This document shows positions 1-8,340 of a stretch of DNA of 64,000 bases, in pieces. Origin of the DNA: Paenibacillus herberti. GTDB taxonomy: Bacteria > Bacillota > Bacilli > Paenibacillales > Paenibacillaceae. The stretch is from contig NZ_NMUQ01000001.1 of assembly GCF_002233675.1 (NCBI RefSeq), forward strand, positions 2,274,687-2,338,686, written 5' to 3'. Within the stretch, counting starts at the first letter, position 1, and each line of letters starts with the position of its first letter. The notes beneath the pieces were generated by a model. The model did not search any database. It was not told the DNA's origin and saw only the letters and a list, made by a program, of their open reading frames with translations. The translations under genes and the position numbers were made by a program.

Positions 1-50
1 ACGAGCTCATTCTTGCTAAGCCTCATCGCTTGCTCCCGGGCTAGTTTCAT
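1..50 (-). CDS. 5' end of an unidentified gene, running off the window
   Basis: An ATG at 50 (minus strand) is preceded by a strong ribosome binding site, GGAGGAG, seven nucleotides away, and opens a frame that stays open to the window edge. The visible product begins MKLAREQAMRLSKNEL. Sixteen residues are too few to assign a family. The good initiation signal is the only evidence that this is a real gene start. Confidence 0.5.
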   Translation of the reverse strand, partial: MKLAREQAMRLSKNEL

Positions 51-130
51 GAGATCTCCTCCGTTGTATTCCTTGTTAAGAAGAAGTTCAACATTTCTCA
101 CGGAAATTTTTGAAAATTTAAAGGCCCCTC

Positions 131-157
131 AGCTAAATTTAGAGGGACCTAAGTAGT
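131..157 (+). repeat. Copy of the end of the polA-mutM intergenic element
   Basis: The stretch agctaaatttagagg-acctaagtagta matches 5021-5047, the right end of the element between polA and mutM, with one substitution (g for t at position 146). Both copies are followed by tctccaaa, directly here and 18 to 19 nt further on in the second. The upstream part (122-150) can fold back on itself (aggcccctc with gagggacct). No left end is seen within the window, so this may be a solo end or a fragment. Confidence 0.55.
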
Positions 158-246
158 ATCTCCAAAGTACTGATTTGTCTTGAGTCCAATCTTACCATTG
201 CCAATTTGGGTTTTTATGGTAATATATCTCCAAAGGGGTGTTATGA

Positions 247-432
247 ATGAAAAGGGCTAAAGAAACTGATAATTTCCCATATGGCTTAAGTACAGTTTGT
301 TATTTTGAGGTAGATAAAACGGGTGCTGTATCGCAAGTTCATCATAAAAATAAGTCAGATAGACCCAAGGTTTTGGAGGCCTATCAAAGAGCTATGAATA
401 AAACTACGGTATTGTATGCTGTGTGGCCATGA
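247..432 (+). CDS. Small hypothetical protein, 61 aa
   Basis: This is a free-standing 61-residue frame with a good ribosome binding site (AAAGGGGTG, 6 to 7 nt before the ATG). The product is basic at the N terminus and mixed thereafter, with no signal peptide or membrane segment (MKRAKETDNFPYGLSTVCYF, later VHHKNKSDRPKVLEAYQRAM). I do not recognise a family. It is flanked by the repeat at 131-157 and the bidirectional terminator beyond 548, so it would be a single-gene unit. The support is the ribosome binding site and lack of overlap with another gene; it could still be spurious. Confidence 0.5.
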   Translation: MKRAKETDNFPYGLSTVCYFEVDKTGAVSQVHHKNKSDRPKVLEAYQRAMNKTTVLYAVWP

Positions 433-549
433 AAACATAGTAGTGATTTGTTTATCATTGATGACCTTGATGCTTTTGCGAAATCATTTAGCTTTATTTG
501 AATAAATCAAAATGAGCCACGGAGAATTTTTTACAAAAATCACAGCAAA

Positions 550-574
550 AAGCACCCACAGCGGGTGCTTTTTT
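550..574. terminator. Bidirectional Rho-independent terminator after nrdR
   Basis: A 7-bp stem (agcaccc / gggtgct, 5-nt loop) is flanked by an A-run on the left and a T-run on the right, so it can end minus-strand transcription from nrdR and plus-strand transcription from the 61-aa gene. Confidence 0.8.
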
Positions 575-586
575 AACATTCCAACT

Positions 587-1054
587 TTATTTATCCTCCG
601 GATTTTTGGACAACAGATTCGACAGTTCCTTCATAAACATGTCGATGTCCTTGAACTGCCTGTACACCGATGCGAAGCGCACATAGGCGACCTCATCCAC
701 GGGATATAACTGCTGCATGACAAGCTCTCCGATGTTGCGGCTCTCCACTTCCGCCTGAGCGGTTGTGCGGAGCTCCTTCTCCACCTCAGAGACGATCTCC
801 TCCAGCCGTTCTACCGGCACAGGACGCTTCTCACAGGCCCGAATAAGACCACGAAGAATCTTGTCCCGGTTAAACTCCTCCCGGCTGCCATCCTTCTTAA
901 TAACGATAAGCGGAGTTTCCTCGATCATCTCGAAAGTCGTAAAACGGCGGCTGCAACGCTCACATTCACGGCGCCTGCGGATCGACTTGTCCCCATTGGC
1001 GGGGCGAGAATCAAGAACTTTGGTCCCGTTATGCTCACAATAAGGGCATTTCAT
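587..1054 (-). CDS. nrdR: Transcriptional repressor NrdR
   Basis: NrdR is a zinc-finger/ATP-cone repressor of ribonucleotide reductase genes. The 155-residue product starts MKCPYC and carries a second Cys pair (CERC) near residue 31, forming the N-terminal zinc ribbon. The ATP-cone follows ([20 protein letters not shown] and on), and the length is that of the family. The open frame extends further upstream, but ATG 1054 is chosen because AGGAGGG lies 7 nt before it and the product then begins at the zinc ribbon. It lies downstream of coaE and the lytic transglycosylase on the same strand but is separated from them by the SASP gene. In B. subtilis the homologue is also close to polA-mutM-ytaF-coaE. 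Confidence 0.96.
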   Translation of the reverse strand: MKCPYCEHNGTKVLDSRPANGDKSIRRRRECERCSRRFTTFEMIEETPLIVIKKDGSREEFNRDKILRGLIRACEKRPVPVERLEEIVSEVEKELRTTAQAEVESRNIGELVMQQLYPVDEVAYVRFASVYRQFKDIDMFMKELSNLLSKNPEDK

Positions 1055-1209
1055 CCATGTTCCCTCCTTTCCAAACTCATGAACTATTCCTACAAATCCG
1101 CTCCCCTTAAGGGCTGGCGGGTATCTGCACAAATTTATCTTTTTCGGGCGTATGAACCTGGCATTTCGGCACATAATACTTTTACCAACCGCGAGGAGGT
1201 GAAACAACA

Positions 1210-1428
1210 ATGGCACAGAACAACAACAGCAACAAGCTGGTTGTAACGGGTTCCCATGCAGCCCTGGACCAAATGAAGTTTGAAGTTGCTCAAGAACTCG
1301 GTATCGCCATCCCACAAGACGGCTACTATGGCAACTTCACGACTTATGACGCTGGCTCCCTCGGTGGTTACATCACAAAACGTCTGGTAACTATCGGCGA
1401 GCAATCCCTTGCAGGTCAATACAAATAA
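1210..1428 (+). CDS. Alpha/beta-type small acid-soluble spore protein
   Basis: This is a 72-residue SASP, which coats and protects DNA in the dormant spore and is degraded by the Gpr protease on germination. The sequence has the family layout: an Asn-rich N terminus, a first conserved block [10 protein letters not shown] containing the likely Gpr site, a Gly/Tyr stretch, and a second block [19 protein letters not shown]. The ribosome binding site GAGGAGGTGA is strong. It stands alone on the plus strand with its own terminator at 1533-1574. It is normally expressed in the forespore from a sigma-G promoter; I did not define that promoter here. The exact ssp letter is not assigned. Confidence 0.96.
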   Translation: MAQNNNSNKLVVTGSHAALDQMKFEVAQELGIAIPQDGYYGNFTTYDAGSLGGYITKRLVTIGEQSLAGQYK

Positions 1429-1444
1429 TTGACCTCATTCAAGT

Positions 1445-1482
1445 CATACGGTTATACCGTCCGATAAGACGGTGTACGTATG
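1445..1482. other. Stem-loop downstream of the SASP gene
   Basis: An imperfect hairpin (catacg...taccgtc paired with gacggtgtacgtatg around a cgataa loop) lies between the SASP stop and the main terminator. It has no T-run, so it may be an mRNA 3'-end stabiliser rather than a terminator. Confidence 0.4.
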
Positions 1483-1532
1483 CAAAGGTAGTACAGGAAT
1501 CTAGCCGTTAGGCAAAATTCTTGTATGACCAG

Positions 1533-1574
1533 GGTCCGGAGATCATCCCGAAGCGGATGACCTTCGGGCCTTTT
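1533..1574 (+). terminator. Terminator of the SASP gene
   Basis: A long, nearly perfect 16-bp stem (ggtccggagatcatcc with ggatgaccttcgggcc) with a cgaag-type loop is followed by tttt. It lies between two convergent genes. Confidence 0.75.
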
Positions 1575-1591
1575 ATCTTTTATAACCTCCA

Positions 1592-2176
1592 TTATACATA
1601 ACTAGACCATTCGGGATAAAGGCTTTTGTACTTTTTGTAATAATAATTGACCCTCTGCACATAATGTCGGGTCTCTCCGTAAGGCACCTGATTAAGCTTC
1701 TCGATTGTTCCGTCCCAAACGCCGCTCTTAATCCATTGTCCGACCTTGCCGGGACCGGCATTGTAAGCCGCCACAACAGCGACCGAATTACCCTTGAACT
1801 GACTGTCCAACGAGTGGACGTACCAGGACCCGGCCTTGATGCTCTCCTCTGGGCTAGCCATGACGCTATCCCGCGTCATTTTGTTGAACTTAGCCATCTC
1901 GATGATCCAGCCTGCCGTATCAGGCATCAGCTGCATAACCCCTCCGGCGCCTCGCCGGGACACTTTATCCGGCTTAAAGTTGGACTCTACCCGGATAATT
2001 GCCGCGATTAAGTACGGATCCACCTTTTGCTGAACCGACTCCGCCTCAATGCTGTCCATGTAGGAAATAGGATACATCATTCGCCCCAGCCAATCCGACT
2101 TGAGGAAAAGGAGTGCGATAAAACCAGCTAATACAATCAGCAGCACCCTCTTGCGGGCGAGCCATCCCCAGCTCAT
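1592..2176 (-). CDS. Membrane-anchored lytic transglycosylase (SLT domain)
   Basis: This 194-residue protein has an N-terminal membrane anchor (VLLIVLAGFIALLFL, about residues 11-25) followed by an SLT/lysozyme-like domain. The domain shows the catalytic Glu in AAIIRVESNFKPDKVS (about residue 64), then GAGGVMQLMPDTAGWI and AAYNAGPGKVGQWI, and ends with YVQRVNYYYKKY. The family cleaves peptidoglycan between MurNAc and GlcNAc to give 1,6-anhydro products at the cell surface. Its ATG overlaps the coaE stop (ATGA), so the two are translationally coupled. Sequence features make the family secure; the biological role (growth, sporulation or germination) is not shown. Confidence 0.92.
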   Translation of the reverse strand: MSWGWLARKRVLLIVLAGFIALLFLKSDWLGRMMYPISYMDSIEAESVQQKVDPYLIAAIIRVESNFKPDKVSRRGAGGVMQLMPDTAGWIIEMAKFNKMTRDSVMASPEESIKAGSWYVHSLDSQFKGNSVAVVAAYNAGPGKVGQWIKSGVWDGTIEKLNQVPYGETRHYVQRVNYYYKKYKSLYPEWSSYV

Positions 2177-2769
2177 AAACGGCCCCGATCTGCCAGAAAT
2201 GAGTCAACCTGGACGCGCGTTTCTTCCTCGCTGCCACTGTTGTCGATGACCCAGTCTGCTCGGAGTTTCTTCTCCTCCAAGTCCATCTGCAAACCGATCC
2301 GGCGAAGCGCCTCTTCCCGGTCCATGCCATTCCTCTTGATGAGGCGATCCAGCTGAATTTCAGCAGGCACGTATACGACCATAACACCATCGTAGGCATC
2401 ATCTTGCCCGGTTTCATACAGTAGTGGAATATCTGCAGCAACAAGTCCGCCTGGCCGCTCCTGCTCTGCTCGATCCATCTCTTCCTTCATATGCCGCCGA
2501 ATCGCTGGATGCAGGATCGCCTCCAATTGGCGGAGCTTGTCCGGCTGGCCAAATACGATACGCCCTAGAGCAGCTCGATCCAGCTTCCCATCCGAAAGGA
2601 GCACCTCTGCTCCAAAGACGTCTACAACTTCGGCAAGCGCCGGTTCACCTGGCAGCACGACCGCTCGAGCAGCCTCATCGGCATCCGACACGAACACTCC
2701 CCGCTCCCGAAGCAAGCGGGAGACGGTGCTTTTGCCGCTGGCAATACCGCCCGTCAATCCGATTCTCAT
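2173..2769 (-). CDS. coaE: Dephospho-CoA kinase
   Basis: CoaE phosphorylates the 3'-OH of dephospho-CoA in the last step of CoA synthesis. The P-loop GLTGGIASGKST is at the N terminus, followed by the CoA-binding and lid features (LDRAALGRIVF, ILHPAIRRHM, DIPLLYETG). At about 198 residues it has the usual length. The frame has ATGs at 2781, 2778 and 2769; 2769 is chosen because GGAGGTG lies 9 nt before it, whereas it is nearly adjacent to the upstream ATGs. It overlaps the lytic transglycosylase gene by four bases and follows ytaF, the order found in Bacillus. Confidence 0.96.
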   Translation of the reverse strand: MRIGLTGGIASGKSTVSRLLRERGVFVSDADEAARAVVLPGEPALAEVVDVFGAEVLLSDGKLDRAALGRIVFGQPDKLRQLEAILHPAIRRHMKEEMDRAEQERPGGLVAADIPLLYETGQDDAYDGVMVVYVPAEIQLDRLIKRNGMDREEALRRIGLQMDLEEKKLRADWVIDNSGSEEETRVQVDSFLADRGRL

Positions 2770-2844
2770 TCGTATCATCACCTCCAGCTTCTACTGCAAT
2801 TCAAATTCCAATATCCCTCCGCGAGGGAGGGATATTTGGGGTTA

Positions 2845-3693
2845 TCACCATAACTTACCAAATCCAATAAAAAGCAGCAGCATTCCAGGCAAAACGCCCA
2901 GCAGCTTCATCCGCCTTACCCCGGAAAACCGGAAGCCGAAGCGCATACCAGCGAGTAGGAAAAGACCGCTCGCAAACATGATGCTGATCGCGGTCAGCCA
3001 TGGCTCAAGACCGACCATCGCCGCGCCAAGGCCGGCTCCAAAAGCATCCAGCGACAACGCTGCACCAAGTAAAAGCGCCTCTCCAGAGCTGATGCTGCCG
3101 GAGCTGTCGACATCGGCTGCTTGTGGCGTTCGCAAAATCTGGATAACGAGCCCCAGCTTCTTGATCTCCAGCGTCAGCACCGCAATGGATGGAACCGCAT
3201 GGTCCGCTTCGGCAGTTATGCCGATAGCAGCCCCACTGCCAGCCCCTCCTGCAGCACCGCTAGTAAACGTACCGCTACTGGCCGCTCCACTGTCGACTGA
3301 CTTCGTTCTGATCCCATCCAGATGCTCATGTGCCATCATTCCTGGGTCTTCCTTGGGCTGTGTCTGATTCTCTGCCGCAGTATCCGAAGCTTCCGTAGCT
3401 ATTGAAATGTCGGAAGTTCCGCTACCGCGAGCCTGCTGAAGCAGCGAATAGCTGCCAATGCAGATCAGGATCAGCGCCCCAATCAGCTTAGCGCCCTCCG
3501 GTGATACGAATTCGGTCAGCCAAGCTCCCAGGTTCATACTCAGCAAAATTACAACGCCCGAGCATCCCGATATGATAAGCACGGATAACAGCGGAATGCG
3601 AATCCGCCTTAATCCATACGTAACTCCGACACCGAATCCGTCCACACTGACGGCAAAGGACAGTAACAGCAGCGGATACAAATGAGCAAGCAT
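2845..3693 (-). CDS. ytaF: Sporulation membrane protein YtaF (MntP-like family)
   Basis: This is a 282-residue polytopic membrane protein. Two blocks of hydrophobic helices each carry a D-x-F/G signature (SFAVSVDGFGVGVTYGLRR near residue 12 and GAALSLDAFGAGLGAAMVG near residue 210), typical of the YtaF/MntP repeat. Between them, about residues 90-175, is a Ser/Ala/Gly- and acid-rich linker that looks soluble and of low complexity, longer than I would expect for this family. YtaF is named from sporulation in B. subtilis; its transport substrate is not established. It lies in the conserved polA-mutM-ytaF-coaE order, and GGAGG precedes the ATG. Confidence 0.9.
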   Translation of the reverse strand: MLAHLYPLLLLSFAVSVDGFGVGVTYGLRRIRIPLLSVLIISGCSGVVILLSMNLGAWLTEFVSPEGAKLIGALILICIGSYSLLQQARGSGTSDISIATEASDTAAENQTQPKEDPGMMAHEHLDGIRTKSVDSGAASSGTFTSGAAGGAGSGAAIGITAEADHAVPSIAVLTLEIKKLGLVIQILRTPQAADVDSSGSISSGEALLLGAALSLDAFGAGLGAAMVGLEPWLTAISIMFASGLFLLAGMRFGFRFSGVRRMKLLGVLPGMLLLFIGFGKLW

Positions 3694-3811
3694 CTTAGGG
3701 TGGTCCTCCCTGCGTATGACTTTGCTCCATCATATGCAGGGGCTAGGCGTCTGTTCCTATCAGCGGCAGGCAGCAGAGCCTTGACTCAAGCCTGTAAGCT
3801 GCCGTCAATGC

Positions 3812-4678
3812 CTATCGCAAAGGGGCGGAAGCCGCGCTGCGCCGAGCTTTCGGCAGTGGCTGACAAGCACCGCAGTAATGCGTGCCTCGCCCTCCGACTA
3901 CCGTTTTGATGATGGGATCACCGCAGGAAGGACAAGGCTCATTCTTCCGACCGTACACGAGCAGCTGATGCTGAAACGAGCCCGGATCTCCCTGTCCATT
4001 GACATAAGATTTGATCGAGGAGCCGCCTGCCTCCACTGCGCGCTCCAGCGTTGCGCGAATCGAAAGATGCAGCTTACGCCACTGCTCTGGCTTCAGACGG
4101 TCGGCCGTCGTCTCCGGATGAATGCCAGCACTATGCAGCGCCTCATCCACATAAATATTGCCAAGCCCCACGATGTATTCCTGATTCAATAACAGCGGCT
4201 TAATCTTGCTCGTACGGCTTGCCAGTCGACTGCGCAGCGCTTCCAAGGTGAATTCATCCTCAAGCGGCTCCAGGCCTAGCTTTACCAATGGCGGTTGCCT
4301 GAATTCTTCGCCAGACTCGAAAAGATGCATCGTGCCGAATTGGCGTACATCCTTGTAGCGCAACTCCGTTCCATCTGTAAAGCGGAAGCGCACATGTGTA
4401 TGCTTTTCGACCGGATCATCAGCGGCAAATAGACCGTAACGACCTTCCATCCTCAAATGAGATACCATGACAAGTCCGTCCAGTACAAAACGGATGAATT
4501 TGCCGCGACGTTCTACTTTTTCAATTGTATGTCCGGTAAGCGCAGCGGCGAAAACCTCTGGCTCACTTGGTTTTTGGATAATTCGGGGCAGGCTGACCTT
4601 AACGGACTGAATTGTTTTGCCTGCAGCGATGATATTCAATGTACGGGTTACCGTTTCTACCTCCGGCAATTCCGGCAT
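3812..4678 (-). CDS. mutM: Formamidopyrimidine-DNA glycosylase (Fpg)
   Basis: Fpg removes oxidised purines such as 8-oxoguanine and nicks the abasic site. The product begins MPELPEVETVTRTL with the catalytic Pro (after Met removal) and Glu. It contains the helix-two-turn-helix region (LGNIYVDEALHSAGIHP) and ends with a C4 zinc finger, CPSC-x16-CGAC. Length is 288 residues, slightly long because of a basic C-terminal tail after the finger. The ATG has AAAGGTG upstream. In relatives it directly follows polA; here about 540 bp including a repeat element separate them, so it probably has its own promoter. Confidence 0.97.
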   Translation of the reverse strand: MPELPEVETVTRTLNIIAAGKTIQSVKVSLPRIIQKPSEPEVFAAALTGHTIEKVERRGKFIRFVLDGLVMVSHLRMEGRYGLFAADDPVEKHTHVRFRFTDGTELRYKDVRQFGTMHLFESGEEFRQPPLVKLGLEPLEDEFTLEALRSRLASRTSKIKPLLLNQEYIVGLGNIYVDEALHSAGIHPETTADRLKPEQWRKLHLSIRATLERAVEAGGSSIKSYVNGQGDPGSFQHQLLVYGRKNEPCPSCGDPIIKTVVGGRGTHYCGACQPLPKARRSAASAPLR

Positions 4679-4759
4679 AACTGGATCACACCTTTCTCTA
4701 GGTGTCTATTATACCGGAGAATAGGCCATTCTGCATGCTGCATATGCTGTCCTTCTGAA

Positions 4760-5047
4760 ACTACTTAGGTACCTATATAGGTAAATGAAAAACGTCCGAA
4801 TAATCCTGCGCTGTGCAGGATCATCGGGGCGTGCTTCTCCTCTCGATTTGAATGGAATAGGGTTTGAACTCGTCTTTCGTGGGCAAAGCAACTTTTTTTG
4901 TACGATTTATCGTACAATATCCAAAATATCAGCACGGCATGCCCACATCAATACGAGATTGACTTGGTGTTACGACTCAGGCCTATCTAACGGGATCTGG
5001 TCGTCCGAATAGTACGTCCTAGCTAAATTTAGAGGTACCTAAGTAGT
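4760..5047. mobile_element. Putative non-autonomous element with terminal inverted repeats (MITE-like)
   Basis: The segment begins actacttaggtacct and ends with its exact reverse complement aggtacctaagtagt, a perfect 15-bp terminal inverted repeat around about 290 bp. No convincing coding region lies inside: a 75-codon frame at 4785-5012 lacks a family signature and a clear ribosome binding site. An internal palindrome (gtacgatttatcgtac) is present. It lies between the polA terminator and mutM, genes that are normally adjacent. A related end occurs at 131-157. No clear target-site duplication could be seen, so mobility is inference. Confidence 0.45.
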
Positions 5048-5086
5048 AACGGACTTTTAAAACAATCTCCAAAAGCTCGCTAAGCT

Positions 5087-5123
5087 AAAAAGCCGCCCAC
5101 TCCGATTGCCCGGAGGGACGGCC
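5087..5123 (-). terminator. Terminator of polA
   Basis: On the minus strand a G+C-rich stem (gccgtccctccg with cggagtgggcggc, loop ggcaat) is followed by ttttt. It lies about 100 nt after the polA stop and before the terminal-inverted-repeat element, so polA transcription probably ends before mutM. Confidence 0.8.
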
Positions 5124-5219
5124 TTGATTACACTCGATGAATGATTACCCGTTGGCATATGGCTCGGAGCAATGATAGTGAGCTCGGTCGCGGTCCTTAC
5201 CACGCTTTGGCCTCTGCCT

Positions 5220-7886
5220 TTACTTCGCCTCATACCAGTTGGCGCCGTAACTCACATCGGTTTTGAGCGGCACGTTCAGCTCCAGCGCACTCTCCATCAC
5301 CTCGGGCACGAGACGTTTCATCGTCTCCAGCTCATCAGGATGAACCTCAAAAACGAGCTCATCATGTACTTGCAGAAGCATACGGGAGCGCAGTCCTTCG
5401 GCTTTCAGTCTCGTTTGCATTTTGACCATCGCCAGCTTAATTATGTCTGCTGCTGTACCTTGAATCGGCGTGTTCATCGCCGTGCGCTCCGCAAAAGAGC
5501 GTAAGTTGAAGTTTGACGCCCCAATCTCCGGCAAATACCGGCGACGCTCCAGCAGCGTAGTCACATAACCGTCCTGACGCGCCTGCAAAACAATGTCGTC
5601 CATATACTTACGCACGCCCTTGAACGCTTCGAAATACTGATCGATAAAACGCGCCGCTTCCTTACGCGTAATATTCAGGTTTTGCGAAAGGCCAAAGTCG
5701 CTGATTCCGTACACAATACCGAAGTTAACCGCCTTGGCGGAACGCCTCATATTAGAGTCAACCGCCGATTGTGGCACGCCGAACACATCCATGGCTGTTT
5801 TTGTATGGACATCGATATCTTCCGTGAACGCCTCAGTCAGTCCCTCATCCCCAGAAATATGCGCCAGTACACGCAGCTCAATCTGCGAATAGTCAGCCGC
5901 CAGAATGAACCAACCCGGCTCTGATGGCACAAATGCCTTACGGATCTTGCGGCCCTCCTCCAGACGGATCGGGATGTTCTGCAAGTTCGGGAACTGACTG
6001 CTCAGCCTGCCGGTCGCCGCGATCGTCTGACGGTAATACGTATGGATTTTACCGCTGTCCTGGCGGATTTCCTTGAGCAATCCTTCTACATAAGTCGACT
6101 GCAGCTTATGCAGCTGACGGAAATGCAGGATGAGTGGAATGATCTCATGATAAGGCTCCAGCTTTTCGAGCACGTCGGCGTCGGTGGAGAAGCCGGTTTT
6201 TGTTTTTTTCATAACGGGCAAGCCAAGCTTGTCAAAAAGAATCTCGCCCAACTGCTTAGGCGAATTAATGTTGAACTCCTGCCCGGCGTGGCGGTAAATC
6301 TCTGCCATATCCGCCTTGATTCTGATTTCAAGCTCCGCACCAAGCTGACGGATCGACTCCGCATCAACGGAAATCCCCTGCCGCTCCATGTCGGCAAGCA
6401 CGCCGGACAGCGGCTGCTCAAGCTCATAGTAGAGATGATTCATGCCTTGCTCTTCCAACTGCTGACGTTGCAGCGGGGCAGCTCCACGCACAGCGTCCGC
6501 CTTGGAGGCCAGATGCGCGTACAACGCTTCTTTACCCGGTACTTTGAACTTCGCACCTTTGCCATAAACGGACTCATCCGTTGGCACGGAGGGCAATCCG
6601 ATGCGCGCGGCGATACCGCTAATCGTCTGATCTGTCGCCGTTGGATCCAATATATAAGCAGCCAGTACGATGTCAAACTCCACGCCCTGCAAGTGAATGC
6701 CAAGGCTTATTAAAGCGAGCTCCGCCCGATGCAAATCGCAGCCGATCTTCGGCGCTTGGGAATCGCCAAGCCAAGCCTTGAAGCCTTCGGCGTCAGGGCT
6801 CTGTAGCCAATCTGCATCCATCGCATACACGCCTTCTTCAGCAGCGTAAGCAGCTCCGATCAAATGAGCGTGATGCGGATTGTCGCCAATGGCTTCGAGA
6901 TAAAAAGCTCCGGGCTGCCGCAGCGCGACCTCTAATGCCTCTCGAGCTGCTGTATCGCCGATTTCTACCGGCAGCAAAGTCAGCTCCTTTTGCGGCTCGG
7001 AGCTAACAACGCCAGCTGCCGACAGGTTCAGCCGCTCAATCAGCGATTTGAATTCAAGCTTAACGAACACCTCTGCCAGTTCAGCAGGCTCATAACCACC
7101 ATAGGCAAAATTACCGGTCTCCTCTGCCAACGGCACCTCGCGGAAAATCGTTGCCAGCTTTTTGCTCATCAGCGCCGAATCTTTATTTTCCTCGACCCGC
7201 TCCTTCAGCTTGCCCTTGAGCTCGTTCGAGCGCTCCAGCACTTGCTCTACGGTGCCGAATTCATGCAGCAGCTTAAGCGCCGTTTTCTCGCCAACACCGG
7301 GAATACCCGGAATGTTATCGGAAGTATCACCCATCAGACCTTTCAGGTCGATGATTTGCAACGGCTCAAGCCCATAACGTTCATGGACGGCAGCGGGATC
7401 GTACAGCTCTGTTTCACTGACTCCTTTGCGCGTCAAAGCAATTGTCACCTTATCGGAGGCTAACTGGAGCATATCTTTGTCGCCGCTCACGACGACTGTT
7501 TCCACACCCTGCTCGTCCGCAAGACGCGTTAGCGTACCGATGATATCGTCCGCCTCATAACCAGCAAGCTCAAACTGGCGGATGCCGAATCCTTTTACGA
7601 CTTCTTTAATGAGCGGGAATTGCTCTGACAGCTCGGATGGCGTTTTGTCCCTGGTGCCCTTGTATTCAGCGAAGCTCTCCGTGCGGAACGTCACCTTTCC
7701 AGCGTCAAAAGCAACCAGCACATGGGTCGGTTTCTGTTCTTCCAGCACTTTAAGCAGCATCGTCGTGAAACCGAATACGGCATTCGTATGTAATCCGGCC
7801 GCGTTCGTCAACGGTGGCATGGCGAAAAAAGCCCGGTAAGCGATGCTGTTGCCATCAATCAATATCCACTTGTCCATTTTGTCCAT
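5220..7886 (-). CDS. polA: DNA polymerase I
   Basis: This 888-residue Pol I handles Okazaki-fragment maturation and repair synthesis. The N-terminal 5' nuclease domain (about 1-290) starts DKWILIDGNSIAYRAFFAMP and includes AGYEADDIIGTL and the helix-hairpin-helix DNIPGIPGVGEKTA. The polymerase domain (about 500-888) shows motif A (AADYSQIELRVLAHISGD), motif B (RRSAKAVNFGIVYG) and motif C (LLQVHDELVFEVH). The middle 3'-5' exonuclease domain lacks the acidic D-x-E metal-binding motif, reading FYLEAIGD where proofreading enzymes have DTE, so it is probably inactive as in Geobacillus and Bacillus Pol I. The ATG has a GAGGTG site. Downstream is a terminator at 5087-5123. Confidence 0.98.
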   Translation of the reverse strand: MDKMDKWILIDGNSIAYRAFFAMPPLTNAAGLHTNAVFGFTTMLLKVLEEQKPTHVLVAFDAGKVTFRTESFAEYKGTRDKTPSELSEQFPLIKEVVKGFGIRQFELAGYEADDIIGTLTRLADEQGVETVVVSGDKDMLQLASDKVTIALTRKGVSETELYDPAAVHERYGLEPLQIIDLKGLMGDTSDNIPGIPGVGEKTALKLLHEFGTVEQVLERSNELKGKLKERVEENKDSALMSKKLATIFREVPLAEETGNFAYGGYEPAELAEVFVKLEFKSLIERLNLSAAGVVSSEPQKELTLLPVEIGDTAAREALEVALRQPGAFYLEAIGDNPHHAHLIGAAYAAEEGVYAMDADWLQSPDAEGFKAWLGDSQAPKIGCDLHRAELALISLGIHLQGVEFDIVLAAYILDPTATDQTISGIAARIGLPSVPTDESVYGKGAKFKVPGKEALYAHLASKADAVRGAAPLQRQQLEEQGMNHLYYELEQPLSGVLADMERQGISVDAESIRQLGAELEIRIKADMAEIYRHAGQEFNINSPKQLGEILFDKLGLPVMKKTKTGFSTDADVLEKLEPYHEIIPLILHFRQLHKLQSTYVEGLLKEIRQDSGKIHTYYRQTIAATGRLSSQFPNLQNIPIRLEEGRKIRKAFVPSEPGWFILAADYSQIELRVLAHISGDEGLTEAFTEDIDVHTKTAMDVFGVPQSAVDSNMRRSAKAVNFGIVYGISDFGLSQNLNITRKEAARFIDQYFEAFKGVRKYMDDIVLQARQDGYVTTLLERRRYLPEIGASNFNLRSFAERTAMNTPIQGTAADIIKLAMVKMQTRLKAEGLRSRMLLQVHDELVFEVHPDELETMKRLVPEVMESALELNVPLKTDVSYGANWYEAK

Positions 7887-8017
7887 TGGTGGGCACCTCG
7901 TTCTCTACATGGTTGTTCTTATCATACCATATTGATTGGTAAACATCTGAAACCTTAGCGGTCAAATACTCGTATGAATAGTAAATACTGGGATAAACCC
8001 ACTACTGGAGGATTTTT

Positions 8018-8245
8018 ATGTCAGGTGCTTCAATTTTCGGATTCGGCGTGCTCTTTTTCATGTTATTTCTGATCGTAATTCAAATCGTCATTTGCGTTTG
8101 GGGCTATCGAGATGCCAAGAGCCGAGGTTACAGCAACGAATTTGCTCTGCTCGTCCTGATCGCATTGCTATTTTTCCCAGTGCTTGGACTTATCATTTAT
8201 TTGATCATTCGGAGCGATCCCAATGACCGGTTTAAGCGGTATTAA
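8018..8245 (+). CDS. Small membrane protein, PLDc_N-like
   Basis: This 75-residue protein has two hydrophobic helices (about 8-28 and 43-64) separated by a short polar loop, GYRDAKSRGYSNEF, and a charged C-terminal tail. The second helix, with its FFPVLGLIIYLIIR ending, resembles the 'phospholipase D nuclease N-terminal' small membrane domain, which is not itself an enzyme. A good ribosome binding site (TGGAGG) precedes the ATG. It is a single-gene unit ending in the terminator at 8280-8319. Function unknown. Confidence 0.75.
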   Translation: MSGASIFGFGVLFFMLFLIVIQIVICVWGYRDAKSRGYSNEFALLVLIALLFFPVLGLIIYLIIRSDPNDRFKRY

Positions 8246-8279
8246 TCAGTTTGGATTAACATTCGATGATTGAACAAAG

Positions 8280-8319
8280 AAAAAAGAGGCATCCCACTAA
8301 CACGTTGGGTTGCCTCTTT
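8280..8319. terminator. Bidirectional terminator between convergent genes
   Basis: The hairpin aaagaggcatccca / tgggttgcctcttt, flanked by A-rich and T-rich ends, separates the 8018-8245 gene from the convergent gene ending at 8341. Confidence 0.8.
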
Positions 8320-8340
8320 GCGTATCTGCTCAAGTATTTG

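Noticed and set aside
1445-1482. Possible tRNA-like or riboswitch structure after the SASP gene
   Set aside because: Only one hairpin; no cloverleaf, no T-loop sequence and no downstream gene on that strand.
2537-3367. A 276-codon plus-strand frame rich in Ser, Pro and Arg
   Set aside because: Antisense to coaE and ytaF with low-complexity composition typical of a shadow frame.
4785-5012. 75-codon frame inside the terminal-inverted-repeat element
   Set aside because: No ribosome binding site, no similarity to a transposase that I can recognise, and mixed composition; the element is treated as non-coding.
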